Shown here piece after piece: positions 58,068-64,000 of a DNA stretch of 64,000 nucleotides. Both the position numbers and the translations under genes were made by a program. The notes beneath the pieces were generated by a model that was not told the DNA's origin, did not search any database, and saw nothing but the letters and a program-made list of their open reading frames with translations. The stretch covers positions 186,001 to 250,000 of the forward strand of contig NZ_MPKW01000024.1 of the NCBI RefSeq assembly GCF_009729415.1, in the 5' to 3' direction. Source of the DNA: Mycolicibacterium sp. CBMA 234. GTDB taxonomy: Bacteria > Actinomycetota > Actinomycetes > Mycobacteriales > Mycobacteriaceae. How positions within the stretch are numbered: position 1 is the stretch's first letter; every line of letters begins with the position of its first letter.

Positions 58068-60688
58068 AACTGCACCGTCTGGTCCTCACCAATTACCGTG
58101 GAATCACGCACCGCGAGATCGACTTTCCCGATCGCGGCGTGGTCGTCGTCGCCGGCGCCAACGAGATCGGCAAGTCCTCGATGATCGAGGCGCTCGATCT
58201 GTTGCTGGAGTCCAAAGACCGCTCGACCAAGAAAGAGGTCAAGCAGGTCAAGCCCATCAACGCCGACGTGGGCGCTGAGGTGACGGCCGAAATCTCCACG
58301 GGCCCTTACCGGTTCGAGTACTACAAGCGGTTCCACAAGAAGGCCGAGACCCGGCTGACCATTCTGGCGCCGCGCCGCGAGCAGCTCACCGGCGACGAAG
58401 CGCATGACCGAGTGCGGGCCATGCTCGACGAGACCGTCGACACCGAACTGTGGCGGGCCCAACGCATTCTGCAATCGGCCGCGATGGTGCCCGTCGACCT
58501 TGCCGGTTGTGACGCGCTGGCCCGGGCACTCGATGTCGCGGCCGGGCAGGCCGGCGCGCTGGAAGGTGCGCTGTCGGGCAACGAGCCGCTGTTGGTCGAT
58601 CGGATCGACAGCGAATTCTTGAAGTACTTCACCCAGACCGGTCGTCCGACGGGGGTGTGGGCCGAGGCGGTCAAAGGCCTCAAGGCGGCGCGGGCGGAGG
58701 TCGAAAGCTGCACCAAGGCGGTCGCCGAGGTCGACGACGCGGTGCGGCGACACAGCGAGCTGAGTGCTGAATTGGCCAGTGCGGCTGGGCAATTGACCGT
58801 GTCGGACCAGCGGTTGGCGTTGGCGAGGGAAGCGGCCACTGCGGTGGCGCGAATTCGTGATGATCTCGGGCGGGTGCGGGTGCAAGCCCAGGCGGCCGTG
58901 GTCACGTCGACGGCGGCGCAGAGCGCACTCGATGAGCGCCGCAGGCTTCAGGCCGATGTCGAGCTCCGGGCCGGCGGCATCGCTGACCTGACGGCTGCGG
59001 CCGAGCAGGCTGCGCAGCAGCAGGTGGCCGCGGCGCAGCTCCAGCAGACCGCCGATACCGCTGTGGCGGTGGCCCGCTCAGCGGTGGACGTCGGGCGGGT
59101 GCGGCTGGACGCGGCCCGCCGAGTGGTAGACCAACTGTCCCAACGCGCTGAGGCCGATCGGCTGGCCGGCCAACTGAAACGGATTACCGCTGCCACTGAC
59201 GAGCTGGCGGCGGTCGTTGTGCAGCTCGGCACGATCACCCTGACCGGGGCCGGGATGCGTGCCATCGAAACGGCGGCCGCGGCGGTGGACCGTGCTGCCG
59301 CGGCGGCTGAACTTGCCTCGGCGCGAATCGAATTGGTCGCTCAGAGTGACGTGCAGCTGAGGGTCGGCGATCAGGACGTGACGTTGGCTGCCGGGTCGGA
59401 GTGGACCTGCAGCGTCGGTGCGCGGACGGATGTCGACATTCCCGGTGTGCTGACGGTGCGGGTAGTGCCCGGTACGCCGGCGGCGGACAGTAGCGCTGCG
59501 CTCGATGTCGCGCAGAATGCATTGGCGGCCGCACTCCGGCCACACGGGGTGGCCGACGTTGAGGCGGCGCGGGCGCTGGACGCTCGGCGCCAGGAACTTG
59601 AGGCCGAGCGCGGTCGGCTGGACGTCACCCGGCAGACGCTGCTGGGGTCCGACACCGCCGAGGCACTGACGGCGCGGTTGGCGGGGCTGCGCGAACAGCT
59701 TGGCGACATCGAGCCTATCGACGTCGGCGCTGCTCGGGCAGAGCTGGAGGCCGCTGACGCCGAACAGCGCCGTGCAGCAAGCGATTACGAGCAGTGCCGC
59801 GACGCCGCCACTACTGCCGCGGGAGCGGTCGCTACCGCGTTGACCGGTGCGACAGTGGCTCAGGAGAAGGTGACCGCAGCGACGGTCGCGCTCACCGAAG
59901 CCTCGGACCGGCTGGCCCGGCAGCGTGAATTGGAAGACGATGTCGCGCTGGCTGCGCGGGTGGCGACGCTGGGGGAGCAGGCCACGGCCGCGACCGCAGC
60001 GGAACAGGAACTTGCCGCCGCGCTGGCTGCCACCAGCCCCGACCTGGTCGACGCGGAACTTGCTGCGGCCACGGCCGACGCGACGCGGATCGGCGCCCGC
60101 CGCCATGAGCTCGATGAGCAATTACGTGATGTGGCAGCACAATTGAAGGTGTATGGCACCCAGGGGCGGCAGAGCCAATTGGACGCCGCCGAGGCAGACC
60201 TGCGGCACGCCGAGTCCGAGCATGCTGCAGTTGGCCGCCGGGCCAGGGCTGCCGAATTGCTCCGCACGGTGATGGGCCGGCACCGCGATGCGGCCCGGCA
60301 GCGCTATGTCGAACCGTTCCGGAGTGAGGTGGAACGGTTGGGACGCATCGTGTTTGGGGACAGCTTCGCGGTCGAGGTCGACAGCGACCTGCGGATCTGC
60401 AGCCGCACAGTGTCGGGCTGCACCGTGCCGTATGAATCGCTGTCCGGTGGCGCCAAGGAGCAGTTGGGCATCGTGGCCCGGCTGGCCGGGGCGGCGTTGG
60501 TGGCCAAGGAGGACAGCGTCCCGGTGATCATCGACGACGCGCTGGGGTTCACCGACTCCGGTCGGCTCGCCCGGATGGGTGAGGTGTTCGACGCGGTCGG
60601 CGGTGACGGCCAGGTGATCGTGTTGACCTGCAGCCCAGAGCGTTACGCCAGCGTCGGCGATGCGACGCGAATCGAGCTCACCGCTTAG
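58064..60688 (+). CDS. SbcC/Rad50-like ATPase (Rv1278-like)
   Basis: 874 residues from ATG 58064. Walker A GANEIGKSSM (about 32-40) in the N-terminal half, long Ala/Glu/Arg coiled-coil regions (about 200-420 and 490-740), and C-terminal signature LSGGAKEQLGI and Walker B VIIDDALGFTDS (about 820). No CxxC zinc hook; instead a strand-rich insert DVTLAAGSEWTCSVGARTDVDIPGVLTV lies at the apex (about 425-475). It acts with the SbcD-like protein on DNA ends or hairpins. Rv1278 is the counterpart, from memory of similar length. Confidence 0.89.
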   Translation: MKLHRLVLTNYRGITHREIDFPDRGVVVVAGANEIGKSSMIEALDLLLESKDRSTKKEVKQVKPINADVGAEVTAEISTGPYRFEYYKRFHKKAETRLTILAPRREQLTGDEAHDRVRAMLDETVDTELWRAQRILQSAAMVPVDLAGCDALARALDVAAGQAGALEGALSGNEPLLVDRIDSEFLKYFTQTGRPTGVWAEAVKGLKAARAEVESCTKAVAEVDDAVRRHSELSAELASAAGQLTVSDQRLALAREAATAVARIRDDLGRVRVQAQAAVVTSTAAQSALDERRRLQADVELRAGGIADLTAAAEQAAQQQVAAAQLQQTADTAVAVARSAVDVGRVRLDAARRVVDQLSQRAEADRLAGQLKRITAATDELAAVVVQLGTITLTGAGMRAIETAAAAVDRAAAAAELASARIELVAQSDVQLRVGDQDVTLAAGSEWTCSVGARTDVDIPGVLTVRVVPGTPAADSSAALDVAQNALAAALRPHGVADVEAARALDARRQELEAERGRLDVTRQTLLGSDTAEALTARLAGLREQLGDIEPIDVGAARAELEAADAEQRRAASDYEQCRDAATTAAGAVATALTGATVAQEKVTAATVALTEASDRLARQRELEDDVALAARVATLGEQATAATAAEQELAAALAATSPDLVDAELAAATADATRIGARRHELDEQLRDVAAQLKVYGTQGRQSQLDAAEADLRHAESEHAAVGRRARAAELLRTVMGRHRDAARQRYVEPFRSEVERLGRIVFGDSFAVEVDSDLRICSRTVSGCTVPYESLSGGAKEQLGIVARLAGAALVAKEDSVPVIIDDALGFTDSGRLARMGEVFDAVGGDGQVIVLTCSPERYASVGDATRIELTA

Positions 60689-60725
60689 CCAGGTAGAGCT
60701 GGGCGGTTCGTGACAGACTGCGGCG

Positions 60726-62234
60726 GTGATCGCTGACTTCGTCGTGGTGGGGACCGGCTCGGCCGGTGCGGTGCTGGCTGATCGACTGAGTGCCGATGGC
60801 ACCTCACAGGTGGTGGTGCTGGAGGCCGGCGTTGCCGACAAGAACCAGTTCATCCGGATCCCCGCAGCTTTCGCCAAGTTGTTCCGCGGCGAATTCGATT
60901 GGGATTACTCAACCGAACCGCAGCCCGAACTCGCTGACCGCGAGATCTTCTGGCCGCGCGGCAAGACCCTCGGCGGCTCGTCGTCAATGAACGCCATGAT
61001 GTGGGTGCGCGGCATGCCCGCTGATTACGACGAGTGGGGCGAGCTCGCCGGCGAAGAGTGGTCCTACGCGGCCGTCGAGAAGTACTTCGATCGGATCGAG
61101 GCCGGACCACTGGTGCTCAGCCCGCAGCGCAGCCCGCGCAGCGTCACCGCCGCGTGGCTGGAGGCCGCACGGCAATGCGGCCATGACGGATTCGTCGAGA
61201 CCAAGGTCTGCCAGCGCCGCGGCGCCCGCTGGAGCACTGCCGATGCCTATCTGCGGCCGGCTTTACGGCGTGCCAACCTGCATCTGCGCACCGGCGCCAC
61301 CGCCACCCGCGTCCTGATCGAGGACGGCCGTGCGGTCGGCGTCGAGTACGACGCGGACGGCCGTCGCCAGATCGTCAGGGCGCGTCGTGAGGTGATCCTG
61401 TGCGGTGGGGCCATCAACAGCCCGCAGCTGCTGATGCTGTCCGGGATCGGTCCCCGCGAACACCTGGCTGAACACGGCATCGACGTCGTTCATGACGCGC
61501 CCGGCGTCGGCTCGAATCTGTTGGACCACCTGGTGGCGCTGGTCGGGTTCGATGCCAAATGCGACACCCTGACCGGCGCGGAAAAGCCGGTGCAACTGCT
61601 CAACTACCTGACCCGCCGCCGCGGCATGCTGACATCGAACGTTGGTGAGGCGTATGGCTTCGTGCGCAGCGACGCATCATTGGATCAGCCCGACGTCGAG
61701 CTGATCTTCGCCCCCGCGCCGTTCTACGACGAGGGCATCGGCGAGCCGTACCCGGGCGATGCGGTCGCGATGGGACCCATCCTGCTGAAACCTAAGAGCA
61801 CCGGCACCATCCGGCTGGCGTCGGCTGATCCGCTGGCCAAGCCGATCATCGACCCGCGGTACCTGTCCGATCCCGAGGGCGCCGACCGCAAGGCAATGCT
61901 GACGGGCTTGCGCATGGTGGCGGACATCGCGGGGGCGCCGGCGTTGGCGGGTCTGCTCGGCGGCATCGCCCGCCCGATCGGTGTGCACGAGCTCGACGAC
62001 CGGGCCCTGGAGTTGGCACTGGCCACGACGTCGCACACGCTGTATCACCCGACCACCACCTGCCGGATGGGCAGCGACGAGGGCAGCGTTGTCGACCCTC
62101 AGCTGCGGGTCCGTGGCGTCGACGGCCTGCGGGTGGCAGACGCCTCGGTGATGCCGACCATCATCCGCGGCCACACTCATGCCCCGAGCGTGCTGATCGG
62201 TGAGAAGGCCGCCGACCTGCTCGTCTCCGCGTAA
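60726..62234 (+). CDS. GMC-family FAD oxidoreductase (Rv1279-like)
   Basis: 502 residues from GTG 60726. FAD-binding GTGSAGAVLADRLS (about 9-22), VVVLEAG, GKTLGGSSSMNAMMWVRG (PS00623-like), and SGIGPREHLAEHGI. Active-site His in TSHTLYHPTTTCRMG, and second position in IIRGHTHAPSVLIGEKAADLL, where the more usual GNTNAP Asn is His. Choline dehydrogenase/glucose oxidase-type enzymes oxidise alcohols; the substrate here is unknown. Expected start of a separate unit after the SbcC gene. Confidence 0.91.
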   Translation: MIADFVVVGTGSAGAVLADRLSADGTSQVVVLEAGVADKNQFIRIPAAFAKLFRGEFDWDYSTEPQPELADREIFWPRGKTLGGSSSMNAMMWVRGMPADYDEWGELAGEEWSYAAVEKYFDRIEAGPLVLSPQRSPRSVTAAWLEAARQCGHDGFVETKVCQRRGARWSTADAYLRPALRRANLHLRTGATATRVLIEDGRAVGVEYDADGRRQIVRARREVILCGGAINSPQLLMLSGIGPREHLAEHGIDVVHDAPGVGSNLLDHLVALVGFDAKCDTLTGAEKPVQLLNYLTRRRGMLTSNVGEAYGFVRSDASLDQPDVELIFAPAPFYDEGIGEPYPGDAVAMGPILLKPKSTGTIRLASADPLAKPIIDPRYLSDPEGADRKAMLTGLRMVADIAGAPALAGLLGGIARPIGVHELDDRALELALATTSHTLYHPTTTCRMGSDEGSVVDPQLRVRGVDGLRVADASVMPTIIRGHTHAPSVLIGEKAADLLVSA

Positions 62235-62236
62235 CT

Positions 62237-63097
62237 TCAGCCGCTGACGCCGAACATCCCTACCGGGGGCGTGGGCGACCGGGTGGCCGTCTCGTCGGTG
62301 ACGGGTTTGGCTCCGGCGACGAACCGGTCCAGCGACTCTCCATGCTCCATCCGGCCGATGAAGGGATCGCCCGCGAGCCGCCGGGACAGGTCCGCCAAGG
62401 GCAGTTCGGCATGGGACGCGACCAGGATCAGGTTCCCGAATCGCCGTCCCCGCAGCACTGTTGGCTCGGCAAGCAGGCACACGTGCCCGAACACGGCCTG
62501 CGCCGTCGCCACCTGCGCCCGCGCGAACGCCAGCTGCCCACCGTCGGCGATATTTGCGGTGTAGATGCCGCCCGGCATCAGCGCGTGCGCTGCCAGCGAG
62601 ACAAACTCCAGCGAGGTCAGGTGGGCCGGGGTGCGGGCGCCGCTGAATACATCGGTCACCACCAGGTCGAATGCCGCCGCCGGGGCTTTCGCGAGCACCT
62701 CCCTGGCGTCACCGCGGCGGACCCGCAGCCGCCACGTCCGGTCGACCGGCAGCTTGTCCCGGACGAGGTCGACCAGGGCGCCGTCGACCTCGACCACCTG
62801 CTGGCCGGAGCGCGGCCGAGTGGTGGCGATGTACCGCGGCAGGGTCAGCGCGCCACCGCCGAGGTGCAGCACGCGGAGCGGGTCGCCATCGGGCGCCATC
62901 ACGTCGACCACATGGGCCAGGCGTCGTACGTATTCGAATTCCAGGTGCGTCGGGTCGTCGAGATCGACATGCGACTGGGGAGTGCTGTTCAGCAGCAGCG
63001 TCCACGCCCTCGGCAGGTCCGGATCGGGGATCAGCTCGGCGATACCGGAGTCGACCTGCTGCGTCACGGTCTGGTCGGTCTGGCGGCTGCGTCCCAC
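62237..63097 (-). CDS. Spermidine-synthase-like (SpeE-fold) protein
   Basis: 286 residues from GTG 63097. SpeE-type Rossmann methyltransferase fold: LRVLHLGGGALTLPRYIATTRP (motif I), QQVVEVDGALVDLVRDKL, RVRRGDAREVL and FDLVVTDVFSG, with substrate loop TPAHLTSLEFV. The N-terminus keeps HVDLDDPTHLEFEYVRRLAHVVD. Proteins of this kind in mycobacteria are seldom tested; many lack spermidine synthase activity. Two bases from the GMC stop, converging. Confidence 0.87.
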   Translation of the reverse strand: MGRSRQTDQTVTQQVDSGIAELIPDPDLPRAWTLLLNSTPQSHVDLDDPTHLEFEYVRRLAHVVDVMAPDGDPLRVLHLGGGALTLPRYIATTRPRSGQQVVEVDGALVDLVRDKLPVDRTWRLRVRRGDAREVLAKAPAAAFDLVVTDVFSGARTPAHLTSLEFVSLAAHALMPGGIYTANIADGGQLAFARAQVATAQAVFGHVCLLAEPTVLRGRRFGNLILVASHAELPLADLSRRLAGDPFIGRMEHGESLDRFVAGAKPVTDETATRSPTPPVGMFGVSG

Positions 63098-63150
63098 CTG
63101 AACAACCTAGTGCTCGCATTTTCACCGCTGGCGCTCAGCTCCGGCAAATC

Positions 63151-63265
63151 TAGCCTCGGCACAATGGGTGTCGATGACCATGAACGCCAAGCGCCGCCGC
63201 GCGCACGACCGACTCGCGGCGCTGCCCGGAGTGCGGTCGGTTCGGCGACCGGTCCGGGCGGATGA
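63151..63265 (+). other. Possible leaderless small ORF overlapping the hydrolase start
   Basis: TAGCCT (63151-63156) is followed seven bases later by ATG 63164, which opens a 33-codon frame ending at 63265, out of frame with the hydrolase beginning near 63174. If transcription starts at 63164 the first codon would be this ATG, and the small peptide would be translated first. Confidence 0.3.
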
Positions 63266-64000
63266 CGCTGGGGAATTCGACCTGTTCTACGTGCGGACCG
63301 GGCCGGTGAGCGATCATCCGCTGGTGATCATTCCCGGCGGGCCGGGTGCGGCCTCGATCGGGCATTACCGGAATCTGCGACGCCACGCGACGGCAGCGGG
63401 TTTGGACGTCATCATGGTCGAGCACCGCGGCGTGGGGATGTCCCGGCATGACGACGCCGGCGCGGACCTGCCGCGCGAAGCGCTGACCATCGAGGCGGCA
63501 GTGGGCGATATTGCGGCGGTTCTCGATGACGCAGACGTGGGGTCGGCTGCGATCTATGGCACGTCCTACGGCACCTACCTGGCGGCCGGGATGGGCGTGC
63601 AACACCCAGACCGGATACATGCGATGGTGCTGGACTCGCCACTGCTGTGCGCCGCGGACATCGACGCGGTGCGTGCCGCCACCCGTGCTGCGTTTTGGCA
63701 CGGCACCGCGCCGTCGACCGAGGCTTTGGCGGGCCGGGTACGCAGCCTGGCGGCCGACGGAAAGCTGACACCGTGGGTGGTGCAACTGGCGGCGGGGCTG
63801 TACGGGCTGGTCGGTCCCGACGTGCTGGAGCAGCAGCTGGAATTGCTGCTCACCGGGCGGGGCCTGTTGTGGGGCGCCATCGGCCACAGCACCAAGCTGC
63901 TGTTCGAAAGCAAGACGCCGTACCGGCATGAACCCGATCTGGTCGAGCACATTGGCTATCGGGAGCTCAACTACGCACCGGAGCCCGACGGCCTGCCGAT
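63174..64000 (+). CDS. Alpha/beta hydrolase (proline iminopeptidase-like), C-terminus cut by window edge
   Basis: About 275 residues visible from ATG 63174 (other in-frame starts GTG 63168 and ATG 63180). Hydrolase fold with oxyanion segment VIIPGGPGAASIGHYRN, HRGVGMS, and nucleophile elbow AAIYGTSYGTYLAAGMGVQHPDRI (Ser in GTSYG, near residue 128). This resembles prolyl aminopeptidases and secreted tripeptidyl aminopeptidases. No signal peptide is present, so it is cytoplasmic. The catalytic His lies beyond the window. Substrate unknown. Confidence 0.85.
   Translation, partial: MTMNAKRRRAHDRLAALPGVRSVRRPVRADDAGEFDLFYVRTGPVSDHPLVIIPGGPGAASIGHYRNLRRHATAAGLDVIMVEHRGVGMSRHDDAGADLPREALTIEAAVGDIAAVLDDADVGSAAIYGTSYGTYLAAGMGVQHPDRIHAMVLDSPLLCAADIDAVRAATRAAFWHGTAPSTEALAGRVRSLAADGKLTPWVVQLAAGLYGLVGPDVLEQQLELLLTGRGLLWGAIGHSTKLLFESKTPYRHEPDLVEHIGYRELNYAPEPDGLP

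Overview
The window is high-GC, densely packed actinobacterial DNA and almost certainly comes from a mycobacterium (Mycobacterium/Mycolicibacterium). The evidence is the gene content: LpqY-SugABC trehalose importer, the fused 2-oxoglutarate decarboxylase Kgd, an antigen 85-family esterase, UdgB, CYP130, a 13E12-type HNH protein, many DUF3558-like lipoproteins, GTG starts and leaderless promoters. From memory, the gene order follows M. tuberculosis Rv1232c to Rv1279, with several insertions and replacements. No rRNA, tRNA, CRISPR array, transposase or prophage was seen.

Layout. 1-3.5 kb: a CBS/MgtE-N protein (cut by the window edge), a CitE-like lyase, two DUF4190-type membrane proteins and an Rv1234-like protein. 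3.5-8.5 kb: the lpqY-sugA-sugB-sugC operon, extended by a translationally coupled SUFU-domain gene. 8.5-12.2 kb: small secreted protein, CorA, malic enzyme, LpqZ. 12.2-15.9 kb: tandem SDR paralogues, a membrane-anchored methyltransferase, and an XRE repressor divergent from a methionine aminopeptidase over two strong palindromes. This segment occupies the position where M. tuberculosis carries relBE. 16-30 kb: kgd, an EcsC-like protein, two drug-efflux MFS proteins, a secreted protein, a FAD-linked oxidase coupled to a large RecB-like nuclease/SF1 helicase, and LprE. 30-42.6 kb: DeaD helicase, acyltransferase, CYP130-TetR operon, second FAD oxidase, TetR and MpaB-type oxygenase, UdgB, LLM oxidoreductase, HIT/Ddn-like operon, VOC/AraC pair. 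42.6-50 kb: antigen 85-like esterase, Mug/HDG-like glycosylase, pH-sensor-type adenylyl cyclase with a GH16 glucanase, copper ATPase plus chaperone with an operator, and small hypothetical proteins. 50-64 kb: 13E12 HNH gene with a LexA-type box, heterodimeric ABC transporter, LprB/LprC, SixA phosphatase, an SbcD/SbcC-like pair, GMC oxidoreductase, a spermidine-synthase-like protein and an alpha/beta hydrolase cut by the edge.

Themes. Cell-envelope trehalose and mycolate chemistry is represented by LpqY-SugABC (trehalose uptake) and the antigen 85-like esterase (mycolate transfer). Nucleic-acid repair is represented by UdgB, the Mug/HDG-like glycosylase, the SbcCD-like pair, the RecB/helicase and the SOS-type 13E12 gene. 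Many start codons lie 6-7 nt after a TANNNT hexamer, which predicts leaderless mRNAs. Tight stop/start overlaps (ATGA, GTGA) and convergent CTAG/CTAA stop overlaps are common. The best candidates for undescribed biology are the SUFU-trehalose transporter coupling, the XRE/MetAP control region, the TGTAA triple repeat ahead of an unknown gene, and the hookless SbcC with an atypical SbcD partner. Gene names by synteny and comparisons with other genomes are from memory; no searches were run.
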